DNA from: Rhizobium redzepovicii
GTDB lineage: Bacteria > Pseudomonadota > Alphaproteobacteria > Rhizobiales > Rhizobiaceae
Assembly: GCF_019793435.1 (NCBI RefSeq)
Contig: NZ_JAILYH010000006.1
Location: 275,425-339,424 of the forward strand
Direction of reading: 5' to 3'
DNA length: 64,000 bases
Both the position numbers and the translations under genes were made by a program. Positions 50,572-58,743 of this stretch are shown piece after piece (the stretch's first letter is position 1; each line of letters starts with the position of its first letter). The notes under the pieces were generated by a model. The model was given only the letters and a program-made list of their open reading frames with translations, ran no database searches and had not been told where the DNA came from.

Positions 50572-51510
50572 ATGTTGAAAATGAGGCTGATTTCGATGAT
50601 CGCAACCGTCGCCGCATTCCTGGCCGCGCCCGACATGGCAGGCGCCGGCGGTGCGCCGAGCGAGGATAAGGCGGTCGCGCCGATAGTCAGGAAGGGAAGC
50701 GTACCGGTCAACGGTATTGACTATTACTACGAAATCCGCGGGAAGGGCGAACCGCTGCTGCTACTGCACGGCGGCCTCGGGCAGATCGAGATGTTCGCGC
50801 CGGTCATGCCTGTTTTCGCCGACCACCGGCAGGTGATCGCCGTCGATCTGCAGGGCCATGGCCGTACGCCCCTCGGCAAGCGGCCGATCGACCTTGCGGC
50901 AATCGGCGCCGACCTTGCGATCCTGGTGAAGCAGCTCGGTTACGACAAGCTCGACGTCTTCGGTTATTCCTTCGGCGGCGGGGTGGCGCTGAACATGGCG
51001 GCGAATGCGCCCGACCGCGTGCGCCGCCTGGTAATCCTCTCGGCGCCCTATGCGCAGAACGGCTTCTTCCCGGAGATGCTGCCGCAGCAGGCGGCCGTCG
51101 GCGCCGGCATGGCCGAGATGATGAAAGACACGCCGATGTTCCTCACCTACAAAGCGGTGGCGCCCGACGTTTCCGAGTTTCCGAAGCTGCTCGACGCCAT
51201 GGGTGCGTTGATGCGCGAACCCAAGGATTATAGCGATGCCGTCGCAAGGCTCACCATGCCGGTCATGCTGATCTATGGCGATGCCGATATGATCCGCCCC
51301 GAGCATATGATCGACTTCTACCACAAGCTCGGCGGCGGCCTGCGCGATGCGGGCTGGATGCGGGAGAACATGTCGAAGAACCGGCTGGCGATCCTGCCCG
51401 ATCTCACCCATTACGAGACCTTCGCTTCGCCGCTGATGGCCAATGTGGCGATGACTTTCCTCGACGGCGGCGGCAAGGCGCCGAACTGGGCCGAGCAGGT
51501 CGGCAAATAA
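50572..51510 (+). CDS. Secreted alpha/beta hydrolase
   Basis: A 312-residue protein with a signal-like N-terminus (MLKMRLISMIATVAAFLAA) and an intact catalytic machinery: oxyanion motif LLLHGGLG, nucleophile GYSFGG, acid in IYGDADMI and histidine in LTHYETF. This set fits esterases, haloperoxidase-like or prolyl-type enzymes; the substrate is unknown. The ATG at 50572 has GGAGCAAGGAC upstream, and earlier in-frame starts (50548, 50551) are less likely. Confidence 0.85.
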   Translation: MLKMRLISMIATVAAFLAAPDMAGAGGAPSEDKAVAPIVRKGSVPVNGIDYYYEIRGKGEPLLLLHGGLGQIEMFAPVMPVFADHRQVIAVDLQGHGRTPLGKRPIDLAAIGADLAILVKQLGYDKLDVFGYSFGGGVALNMAANAPDRVRRLVILSAPYAQNGFFPEMLPQQAAVGAGMAEMMKDTPMFLTYKAVAPDVSEFPKLLDAMGALMREPKDYSDAVARLTMPVMLIYGDADMIRPEHMIDFYHKLGGGLRDAGWMRENMSKNRLAILPDLTHYETFASPLMANVAMTFLDGGGKAPNWAEQVGK

Positions 51511-51543
51511 AGTGAGGCGGTCGGGCTTCTGGTCACGAGCGAA

Positions 51544-51580
51544 CCTGCGCCGCACCCCGATATCCGGGAAGCGGCGCAGG
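51544..51580. terminator. Strong hairpin between convergent hydrolase and SDR genes
   Basis: CCTGCGCCGC (51544-51553) and GCGGCGCAGG (51571-51580) form a perfect 10-bp stem, and CCCG/CGGG can pair inside. It lies between two convergent genes, where a bidirectional terminator is expected, but no T run flanks it on either side. Confidence 0.5.
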
Positions 51581-51594
51581 CATGGTCTTGGGTA

Positions 51595-52446
51595 TCAGGC
51601 CGAGGCCGTTGCATCGCTCTGAAAATCCGTGGAGACGGCAAGTTCACGCCAGGCGGCAAGTTCCATTTCGACGCTCGCATGCTGCCCTTCGATCATCGCC
51701 ACCGTGTCGCTGCCGAACGGCATGCGCAGCGGCGGGTTGGCCGAATTGACCATTGTCATGATGCCGGCTGCGAGCTTGGCGGGGTTGCCGGGCTGGGCAT
51801 GATTGGCGTCGGCGGCGAAATTGCGCATGTTGCCGGCCGGCGTGCCTTCGTAATCGGCGATGGAGGCCGGGCTGACCGCGAGCGATGTGTCGGCGAGAAA
51901 GTCGGTGCGGAAGAAGCCGGGCTCGACAATCGTCACCTTGATGCCGAAGGGTTCGAGTTCGGCGGCCATCGATTCCGACAGCCCCTCGACGGCGAATTTC
52001 GTCGAGCCGTAGACGCCCCAGCCGGGATAGCCGAAGTAACCGCCGATCGAGGAAAAGTTCAGGATATGGCCGGAACGCTGGCGGCGCATATAGGGCAGCA
52101 CGGCGCGCGTCACCTTCAGAAGGCCGAAGACATTCGTGGCATAGAGCTTTTCGATCTCCTCGGCCGTGGCCTCCTCGACGGCACCGAGCAGGCCGTAGCC
52201 AGCATTGTTGGCGAGAACATCAATGCGGCCGAAGCGGGCGATGCCGGCTGCCGCAGCTTCTTTCGCCTGGGCCTCGTTGGTGACGTCAAGGGCGACGGCG
52301 AGGAGGTTCGGATGATCGCCGAACTGCTCGGTGACGGTCTTCGGGTTGCGGGCGGTGGCGATAACGGCATCGCCAGCGGCGAGAGCTTCCTTGGTCATCA
52401 GCGCGCCGAAGCCGCGGGATGCACCAGTGATGAACCAGACTTTCAT
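51595..52446 (-). CDS. Short-chain dehydrogenase/reductase
   Basis: A 283-residue classical SDR. It has the nucleotide-binding TGASRGFG (residues 7-14), NNAGYG, the catalytic Ser near LNFSSIGG, and Tyr-x-x-x-Lys in VYGSTKFAVEG. A C-terminal extension beyond 245 residues fits the larger SDR subgroup. It is divergent from a LysR regulator, which probably controls it. Substrate unknown. I chose MKVWFITGAS after AAAGGAA. Confidence 0.88.
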   Translation of the reverse strand: MKVWFITGASRGFGALMTKEALAAGDAVIATARNPKTVTEQFGDHPNLLAVALDVTNEAQAKEAAAAGIARFGRIDVLANNAGYGLLGAVEEATAEEIEKLYATNVFGLLKVTRAVLPYMRRQRSGHILNFSSIGGYFGYPGWGVYGSTKFAVEGLSESMAAELEPFGIKVTIVEPGFFRTDFLADTSLAVSPASIADYEGTPAGNMRNFAADANHAQPGNPAKLAAGIMTMVNSANPPLRMPFGSDTVAMIEGQHASVEMELAAWRELAVSTDFQSDATASA

Positions 52447-52505
52447 GACAAATTCCTTTCGACGACTAATTGGCTGTCTCGGCGTCGCATCTCTGTGCTG
52501 ACTAG

Positions 52506-52577
52506 GCTGAATTTGACCGAAAATCCGTTGCTGTATAAGATTTGTTATTCTTGAAACTATGATGAGCAAAATTCAGC
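52506..52577. promoter_or_regulatory. Divergent SDR/LysR control region with 9-bp inverted repeat
   Basis: GCTGAATTT (52506-52514) and AAATTCAGC (52569-52577) are exact reverse complements flanking the AT-rich core of the SDR/LysR spacer. The right copy ends immediately before the LysR start codon. LysR proteins commonly bind such dyads, so these may be operator halves. The centre-to-centre distance (63 bases, six helical turns) is favourable for two dimers. Confidence 0.5.
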
Positions 52578-52578
52578 A

Positions 52579-53466
52579 ATGCGCGCCACCGACCTTTCCG
52601 AACTCGCTGCCTTCGCGGCCGTTGCCCGCCATAAGAGTTTTCGCAAAGCGGGCGAGGAGAGGGGTGTCACCGCCTCAGCGGTCAGCCATGCGGTGCTCAA
52701 CCTCGAAGATCGGATAGGCATTCGCCTGCTCAACCGCACGACGCGCAGCGTCTCGCTGACCGAGGCCGGCGAACTACTGATCTCGCATCTCGACCCCGCC
52801 TTCGGCGAGATGGCGGCAGCGCTCGATGCGCTGAACCGTTACCGCGACACGCCCTTCGGCAAGGTGAGGATCAACGTGCCGAATTCGATCGGCCCCTTCG
52901 TCATCGGCCGCGTCATTGCCCCGCTGCTCCAGCGTAATCCCAATCTGCAACTGGAGATCAACGCAACGGACAGGCTGGTCGATATCGTCGAGGAGGGTTT
53001 CGATGCCGGCATCCGCTTCGGCGAGCGTGTCACCGAGGGCATGATCGCGCTACGCATCAAGCCGCGGATCCGTCTGGTCGTCGTCGGTTCGCCTGCCTAT
53101 TTCGAGGCCCGACCGAAGCCGGCGACGCCGCACGATCTCAAGCGCCATCTCTGTATCCAGAACATGTTTCCGTCAGGCGCGCGTTATGCCTGGGAGTTCG
53201 AGAAGGATGGCCAGACGGTCAGCTTTCAGCCGACCGGACCTCTGTCGCTCGATGATCACGAACTGATGCTGCAGGCAGCGCTCGGCGGCGTCGGCCTTGC
53301 CTATATCTGGGAGCCGCGGGTGGAGAAGGCGATTGCCGACGGAGAACTGATCCAGGTGCTCGACGACTGGTGCCAGCCGGAGGAGCCGCTCTATCTCTAC
53401 TATCCGAGCCGCCGCCACATGTCGGCGGGCTTCAGGGCGGTCATCGATGCGATGAAAGCCGAGTAA
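52579..53466 (+). CDS. LysR-family transcriptional regulator
   Basis: A 295-residue regulator with an N-terminal winged helix-turn-helix (LAAFAAVARHKSFRKAGEE, then VTASAVSHAV) and a C-terminal effector domain of the periplasmic-binding type. It is divergent from the SDR, as is typical for a LysR regulator and its target. It probably controls the SDR and itself. Confidence 0.93.
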   Translation: MRATDLSELAAFAAVARHKSFRKAGEERGVTASAVSHAVLNLEDRIGIRLLNRTTRSVSLTEAGELLISHLDPAFGEMAAALDALNRYRDTPFGKVRINVPNSIGPFVIGRVIAPLLQRNPNLQLEINATDRLVDIVEEGFDAGIRFGERVTEGMIALRIKPRIRLVVVGSPAYFEARPKPATPHDLKRHLCIQNMFPSGARYAWEFEKDGQTVSFQPTGPLSLDDHELMLQAALGGVGLAYIWEPRVEKAIADGELIQVLDDWCQPEEPLYLYYPSRRHMSAGFRAVIDAMKAE

Positions 53467-53567
53467 AAAAGCTCAGGATTCGCACTCTTCACCCTTTTGA
53501 CTCCTGCGGGTGAACCGGCCAATGATGCTGCCATGGCCGCCATGGTCAGCATCATCGGGAGAGGTTG

Positions 53568-54611
53568 ATGAACGGTCGGATTTTGCCAACTGTCAATCGA
53601 AGCGCATTAAAGCGGCTCGGCGGTCTGTTGCCCGCATTGGCCACGGTGATGTTGCTGGCCTCGGCGGCCGTCGGAAAGGACATTGAACCGCAAAGCCAGG
53701 CCTCGCGCGAGCAGGTCGAAAAACTCGTCGGCCTCTGGAAGGATCATTTTACCGGCGCCGATAGCCTGCAGCAGCGGCGGACAGCCTTCCGAACGCTGCT
53801 GGAAACGACGCCGGGGCCAACACGCATCCAGGTCCGGCAGGTCGATGCCGACGGCGTCGATGCCGAGCTGATGTGGCCCGCCCGTCTTCATCACCCGATC
53901 GGCCAAAGGGTGATCCTTTATATTCATGGCGGCGGCTTTTCGGGCGGCTCTATCCGCACGCACAGCCTGCTTGCCGGCTCGCTCGCCAAGGCCGCATCCA
54001 GCGACGTGCTTCTGATCGAGTATCGGCTAATGCCCGAATATACCTATCCCGCTCAGATCAACGACGCGCTGACGGCCTATCGCTGGCTTCTCGACAACGG
54101 CTATCGCGCCGAGAATGTCGTCGTGGCGGGAGACGGCGCCGGCGGCAATATCGCGCTGGAGACGGTGCTGCGGCAGAGGCAGGCGGCAAAACCGCTGCCG
54201 GCGGCCGTCATTGCGCTCAGCCCCATCACCGATCTTGCCGCGACCGGTGGATCGATGACATCGAATGCCGACAGCGATCCGCTGGTCGGCAGGGCCTCGA
54301 TCGAAACTTTGCGCAAGGCCTATCTCGGCAGCCGGTCGCCGAACGATCCCCAGGCATCGCCGCTTTATGCCGACATGACCGGCTTTCCGCCGCTACTGCT
54401 GCAGGTTGGCTCCGGCGAAGCGCTGCTGGACGATACGCTGCGGCTTGCCGACAAGGCACGTCAGGCGGGGGTGGATGTCACCACCGAGATTTGGCCGGGC
54501 ATGCCGCATCAGTGGCAGCTGTTTCCCTCGCTGCTCGACGATGCCGACCGGTCGAGCCAGAATATCGCCGAATTTGCGATCCGGCATTTCGCAGACAAGC
54601 CGCAGGAGTAG
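53568..54611 (+). CDS. HSL-family alpha/beta hydrolase with Gly at the nucleophile position
   Basis: A 347-residue secreted protein (signal peptide about 1-37). It has the hormone-sensitive-lipase signature HGGGFSGG at residue 120 onwards and the later acid (near GSGEALLDD) and histidine (GMPHQW). At the elbow, where the family has G-D-S-A-G-G, this protein reads GDGAGG: residue 190 is Gly (codon GGC at 54135-54137) in place of the catalytic Ser. It may be a non-catalytic binding protein or a damaged gene. A single base change (AGC to GGC) would explain it. No other break is visible. Confidence 0.8.
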   Translation: MNGRILPTVNRSALKRLGGLLPALATVMLLASAAVGKDIEPQSQASREQVEKLVGLWKDHFTGADSLQQRRTAFRTLLETTPGPTRIQVRQVDADGVDAELMWPARLHHPIGQRVILYIHGGGFSGGSIRTHSLLAGSLAKAASSDVLLIEYRLMPEYTYPAQINDALTAYRWLLDNGYRAENVVVAGDGAGGNIALETVLRQRQAAKPLPAAVIALSPITDLAATGGSMTSNADSDPLVGRASIETLRKAYLGSRSPNDPQASPLYADMTGFPPLLLQVGSGEALLDDTLRLADKARQAGVDVTTEIWPGMPHQWQLFPSLLDDADRSSQNIAEFAIRHFADKPQE

Positions 54612-54650
54612 GACCGCAGAAGCAGGGGCTTCACGTCCTCGCGCTCCGCC

Positions 54651-55274
54651 TTATTGCGATGTGCCACGCGACGGTGACGGCGCCAGAGGCCGCTCGACCT
54701 CCCGGCCGACGCTGAGCGCCTTTCTGACATTCGGCTCCAGCCGCTCGATATAGGCGTGATCGGGTGCAGCCCCCAGCGCATCCAGCATTTTCGAGAAGAA
54801 ACACCGGGCCGCCGCCGCGGCCGTGACGTCGAAGACCTCGGCATCGCTCAGCCCGTGTTTTTTCAGCCCGTCTATATCCTGCTGGGTGATCGACGTCGCG
54901 TCGCGCGCCACCTTGGCGGCAAAAGCCATGATCGCCCTTTCGCCGGCATCGATCGGCGCTTTCTCCGTTTCGTTGACGACAGCCGTCAGCCCGTCGCTGG
55001 TAAAACCTTCCCGCAGCAGCACCGAGCCGTGCGCCAGCATGCAATAGGAGGATTTCAGCTCCTTGGCCGCCGCCAGCGTCACCAGCTCATAGCGCCTGAG
55101 GCTCATATGTCCGCGAATGCTGGAAAGCAGCGCTGCCCAGTTCTCCATCACCTCCGGCCGGTGTCCGAAGGCGCGGTACATGTTCGGCAGATAACCATAA
55201 TTCGCCTCGGCCGACGCATACATCGACGTCGTCTTCTCGCTGGCGGATGCATTGGGGGTGTGAATGAAAGCCAT
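54651..55274 (-). CDS. AhpD-like carboxymuconolactone decarboxylase family protein
   Basis: A 207-residue all-helical protein of the AhpD-like fold. The core helix has E-x(n)-S75-S-Y-C78-M-L-A-H82, so one cysteine and the histidine of the C-x-x-C-x-x-x-H site are present while the first cysteine is Ser. Such peroxidase-related forms are common, but they cannot make the usual disulfide. GAGGAGG precedes the ATG. Converges with the hydrolase gene. Confidence 0.8.
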   Translation of the reverse strand: MAFIHTPNASASEKTTSMYASAEANYGYLPNMYRAFGHRPEVMENWAALLSSIRGHMSLRRYELVTLAAAKELKSSYCMLAHGSVLLREGFTSDGLTAVVNETEKAPIDAGERAIMAFAAKVARDATSITQQDIDGLKKHGLSDAEVFDVTAAAAARCFFSKMLDALGAAPDHAYIERLEPNVRKALSVGREVERPLAPSPSRGTSQ

Positions 55275-55337
55275 GGCATGGTCCTCCTCTATAGCGAGAA
55301 GGATAGGGTAGATATTGAGGACAGCAATCCTGAAATA

Positions 55338-56897
55338 TCAGGCAGCGTCGCTGTTCTCTGAAGCGTTACCGGTGCGCCTGATCGGAAGGGTTACGGTGAA
55401 TGTCGATCCGCAGCCTCTCGCGCTTCGAACCTCTATCGAGCCGTTGTGCAGTTCGACGATCTGCTTCACCAGGTTCAGGCCAATGCCCGTCCCGGCAATT
55501 CCGGTCGACGTTCCGGCACGAAAATAGCGCTGGAACAGCCGGGGCACGTCTTCGGGATCGATCCCCACCCCGTCATCGCTGATCGAAACTTTGACGTTTC
55601 CCGTCTCCTCCCATGCCGTGACGCGAATTTCCGAGGTTCCGGGCGCGTATTTGACGGCGTTGGACAGCAGGTTGGTAAAGACCTGCGCTAAAGTTCGGGG
55701 ATCGGCATCGATGAACTCCGGCAGCCCGTCGATATCCAACACGAAGCTGTGCGTTTTGGCGATCGTCGACTGCCGCTCGCAACAGCTTCTTATCAATGAT
55801 CGCAAGGCGCAGGCATCGTAGCTGATGTCGATCTTGCCGGTGTCGAGGCGCCCGGCCGAAAGGATGCTCTCCATGAGATCGACTATCCGGTTCACCGATG
55901 CGCGGATCTGATCGACCTTGTCGCTTAAGAATTCGGGCTCGACTGCTCCTCTTTTGCGCAGCAGCCGCTGGGCGGCAGCGTCGATGATGGCGAGCGGGGT
56001 GCGGAATTCATGGGAGGCCATTGCCACGAACTGCCGCTGCAATTCGTTGATGTTCCGCTCCTGCGCAAGCATTCGCTCGAGTTCCCGCGCCTGCCGCTCG
56101 ACCTCGGCCGTGCGGCTCTGCACCGTCGTTTCGAGCTGATCGTGGTGCTGGCGCAGCTCTTCCGTCAGCCGCACTGTTTTGGTGACGTCTTCGTGGGTGG
56201 CGACGTATCCACCGTTCTGCATCGGATTGTGGGTGATTTTGATGACGCGGCCGTCGGAAAGCACGATATTCTGGCTGGCCACCGCGCCGCGCGCGGTCGC
56301 TTCGAACACCACATCGAAATAGGTGGCAGTGTCGGCCGGACCATTTCCCTCGCGGCTGCGATAAGCCAGGATATCGACAAGCGGCGTCCCCGGTTGCGTC
56401 AATCGGTCCGGCAGATTGTACATCCGCGCGTAGGCTGGGTTGCACAGGATCAGCTTCTTCGTCGAATCGAACATGCACAGCCCGTGCGGCATGTTGCGGA
56501 GTGCTGCGTCGAACCGGTGATGTTGTTCGGTGAGACTGTCTTCGACGCGGATCAGGGTCGAGATGTCTTCGTAGCTGAGGATCCAGCCTCCCTCTTTCGA
56601 TGGGGCGTAGGTCATTGAGACCATCCGTCCGTCAGACAGCGCAAACTGAGACGTGTGCGGCCTGCCTGTCGTCGACCGCCGGCATGCGGCCGCGCGGCAA
56701 TCGGCGGTGCCCGGCAGTCCGTCGATATTCATTCCTCTGCCGATGGCTCCAGCCGGCAGCCCGAGAATATCGAGGGTGCGGGAGTTGAACGCCGTCACCC
56801 TATTGGCAGAATCAAGCAGAACGATGCCCTGCGGCAGGCTCTCCAGAATGGATTCAAACGAGTGTGGCGTCATCCCGCCCTGCTTCAGATCTGACAC
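55338..56897 (-). CDS. Soluble double-PAS sensor histidine kinase
   Basis: A 519-residue kinase with no membrane helix. Two PAS domains (about residues 14-125 and 135-255) precede a coiled coil, the dimerisation/phosphoacceptor segment SHEFRTPLA with His296, and the HATPase domain with NLLSNAVKYAP, DDGVGI and GTGIGLNLV. It likely senses a cytosolic signal, redox state or a small ligand. No response regulator lies within this window, so it is an orphan here. The start is a GTG at 56897 without a clear ribosome site; an ATG at 56873 is an alternative. Confidence 0.88.
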   Translation of the reverse strand: MSDLKQGGMTPHSFESILESLPQGIVLLDSANRVTAFNSRTLDILGLPAGAIGRGMNIDGLPGTADCRAAACRRSTTGRPHTSQFALSDGRMVSMTYAPSKEGGWILSYEDISTLIRVEDSLTEQHHRFDAALRNMPHGLCMFDSTKKLILCNPAYARMYNLPDRLTQPGTPLVDILAYRSREGNGPADTATYFDVVFEATARGAVASQNIVLSDGRVIKITHNPMQNGGYVATHEDVTKTVRLTEELRQHHDQLETTVQSRTAEVERQARELERMLAQERNINELQRQFVAMASHEFRTPLAIIDAAAQRLLRKRGAVEPEFLSDKVDQIRASVNRIVDLMESILSAGRLDTGKIDISYDACALRSLIRSCCERQSTIAKTHSFVLDIDGLPEFIDADPRTLAQVFTNLLSNAVKYAPGTSEIRVTAWEETGNVKVSISDDGVGIDPEDVPRLFQRYFRAGTSTGIAGTGIGLNLVKQIVELHNGSIEVRSARGCGSTFTVTLPIRRTGNASENSDAA

Positions 56898-57007
56898 GTT
56901 GCACGTATCCGTAGCATTCGTCAGAAACGATAAAGTTTCGCTAAAGCCTATCGGCGGGAGCTCATCGAGAGCAATTCCAGCAACAGTGCGCCGCGGTTTT
57001 GCATCAC

Positions 57008-57392
57008 TTAGCCGCGTTGGTCGCGCTGCTCGTCCAGAAGATCAAGGCTGTCCTCTCCCGCCTCGTTGACGTCACTCGGCATGGCTTTGCCGGTCTCCTG
57101 ATAAACAAGCCAGGCGACGTGCATTCCACCCGCCTTCGCTGGGCTTACCTGCCGCCTCGGTAAGACGACGAAGAGTCCCGCGCTCCTCATCGCCGTAGAC
57201 AAGATCGGAGAAATATCCGCCGGTTAGGCGCCCGCCATCGCCCCAGGCGCGGATTGCCGCCAAGGCGGCCTCTGCTTCCGCCGCGTCGGGTTCGGTGCGC
57301 CTAATTTGCGCCACCAGAGATGCGGCGACGGCTGTCAGGCGCTGTGCCTGTTCGCGTGGCGGCAGAGCGGTCAGTTCAGCGCGCAATGTCAT
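57008..57392 (-). pseudogene. Frameshifted small gene of unknown family
   Basis: Reading starts MTLRAELTALPPREQAQRL at 57392 and runs through EAEAALAAIRAWGDGGRLTG to RLTEAAGKP near 57145, then the frame is lost. A second frame carries on plausibly with KAGGMHVAWLVYQETGKAMP and ends at 57008. One extra base in the GCCCAGCG region (57140-57150) would explain it. About 127 residues when joined. The composition of both parts is protein-like. Family not recognised. Confidence 0.55.
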
Positions 57393-57509
57393 GTTTCGAT
57401 GATCTCCTCCACTGGTCGCGGCGCAATCATTGTCTCGACAGCATAAGGGACGAGTCCCGAATCCTCCACGACTTTGCAACCGCAGGCGCCTCTCAACTGT
57501 GGCCGGAAT

Positions 57510-57523
57510 TTAGATCGTTCCAA
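57510..57523. promoter_or_regulatory. Upstream LacI-type operator (O2)
   Basis: TTAGATCGTTCCAA matches the perfect palindrome at 57617-57630 at 12 of 14 positions, with the right half identical. The two centres are 107 bases apart, about ten helical turns, which favours DNA looping by a LacI tetramer. Confidence 0.5.
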
Positions 57524-57607
57524 TTTTTTAGTTGAAATGTTGACAACGAAATAAAGCTGGCAACTCACTAGAAGCAAATAAATGCATACCGGATCCCTAA
57601 ATTTCCC

Positions 57608-57636
57608 TTGACAGAATTGGAACGTTCCAAATATTT
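57608..57636 (+). promoter_or_regulatory. Predicted promoter of the LacI operon with an operator in the spacer
   Basis: A consensus -35 TTGACA (57608-57613) is followed by a 17-base spacer and ATATTT (57631-57636) as the -10. The perfect palindrome TTGGAACGTTCCAA (57617-57630) fills the spacer, so repressor binding would exclude RNA polymerase. The lacI start codon is 34 bases downstream of the -10, so the regulator represses itself in this model. Confidence 0.65.
57617..57630. promoter_or_regulatory. Perfect 14-bp LacI-type operator (O1)
   Basis: TTGGAACGTTCCAA is a perfect inverted repeat with a central CG, the standard form for LacI/GalR operators. It sits between the -35 and -10 of the lacI-operon promoter, with a near-copy 107 bases upstream. 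Confidence 0.7.
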
Positions 57637-57669
57637 ATCCATCAGTCGACGTCGTGGTCGGAGAGGGAA

Positions 57670-58743
57670 ATGACAAAGGCGCGGGTGACCGTCATTGACA
57701 TCGCAAAGGCCGCCGGCGTCTCCAAGTCGACGGTGTCGCTGGTGTTGCAGGGCTCCTCCCTGGTCAATGAGGGGACGCGCTCCAAGGTCAATGCCGTGAT
57801 GCGCGAACTCGGCTATGTCTATAATCGCGGCGCCGCCAATCTTCGCCAAGCCGGTGCGAAATCGAAGATTGTCGGAGTTGTCGTCAACGATCTGACGAAC
57901 AGCTTCTTTGCGGAGCTGGCGGTCGGCGTCGATATGGTCGTTCAGTCGGCCGGCTTCGTGCAGTTCCTGTCGAACACCGGCGAGAGCATCGACCGGCAGC
58001 GTGAGGTTGTCGCGTCGATGCGTGAGCACGGCATTTCCGGCCTCATCGTCTCGCCGGCCCGCGCCACCGATGCCGCCGACTTCAAGCCGCTCGTTGCAGC
58101 CGGGATTCCAGTTGTGGTCGTCGTTCGAAACCTGCCCGGCGCCAAGGTCTCGTCGATCGTTTCCGACAACCAGGCCGGCATGATGTCCGCGGTCAAGCAT
58201 CTGGCGGGCCTCGGTCACAAGCGCATCGCTTTTCTCGGCGGCTTTCCGGACACCGCCGTCTTCGACGACAGGCTTGCCGGCTACCGAAGCGGCGTTGAGG
58301 CAGCCGGGCTCGACTATCACGAAGAACTCGTCATCGCGTCCGCGCCGTCGCGGGCCGGCGGGGTAGAGGCGATCGGAAAAGCGATTGCGCTCGGCCGCCG
58401 GCCGACCGCGGCCGTCTGCTTCAACGATGCGGTGGCGTTCGGCGTTTGCGACGGGTTGCGCGCGCGCCGGCTGGAGCCGGGTGCCGACTTCGCCGTGGTG
58501 GGCTTCGACGATGTCATCGAGGCCCAGGCAGCGGTCCCGGCGCTGACGACGGTCTCGGTCGACCCGCAGGGCATCGGGCGTCGCGGCGCGCAGATGCTGC
58601 TCAAGCAGATCAATGCGGGCAAGGCCGAAGCGGAGACGGTGACGACGGCCGTTCGGCTGGTCGTTCGCGAAAGCTGCGGCGCCGGCAGGGCCCCGCCGTC
58701 GAAGACCGGCAAGAGCGTAAAATCGAAACAGGACGCCGAGTAA
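57670..58743 (+). CDS. LacI-family transcriptional regulator
   Basis: A 357-residue repressor. The N-terminal DNA-binding domain (VTVIDIAKAAGVSKSTVSLV, hinge near residue 50) is followed by a ribose-binding-like effector domain with the family's IAFLGG and VVGFDDVIEAQ. The C-terminal tail is basic and unusual (KTGKSVKSKQDAE). The stop overlaps the ATG of the CoA-transferase. As first gene of the operon and with an operator in its own promoter, it is probably autoregulated; the ligand is unknown. Confidence 0.93.
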   Translation: MTKARVTVIDIAKAAGVSKSTVSLVLQGSSLVNEGTRSKVNAVMRELGYVYNRGAANLRQAGAKSKIVGVVVNDLTNSFFAELAVGVDMVVQSAGFVQFLSNTGESIDRQREVVASMREHGISGLIVSPARATDAADFKPLVAAGIPVVVVVRNLPGAKVSSIVSDNQAGMMSAVKHLAGLGHKRIAFLGGFPDTAVFDDRLAGYRSGVEAAGLDYHEELVIASAPSRAGGVEAIGKAIALGRRPTAAVCFNDAVAFGVCDGLRARRLEPGADFAVVGFDDVIEAQAAVPALTTVSVDPQGIGRRGAQMLLKQINAGKAEAETVTTAVRLVVRESCGAGRAPPSKTGKSVKSKQDAE

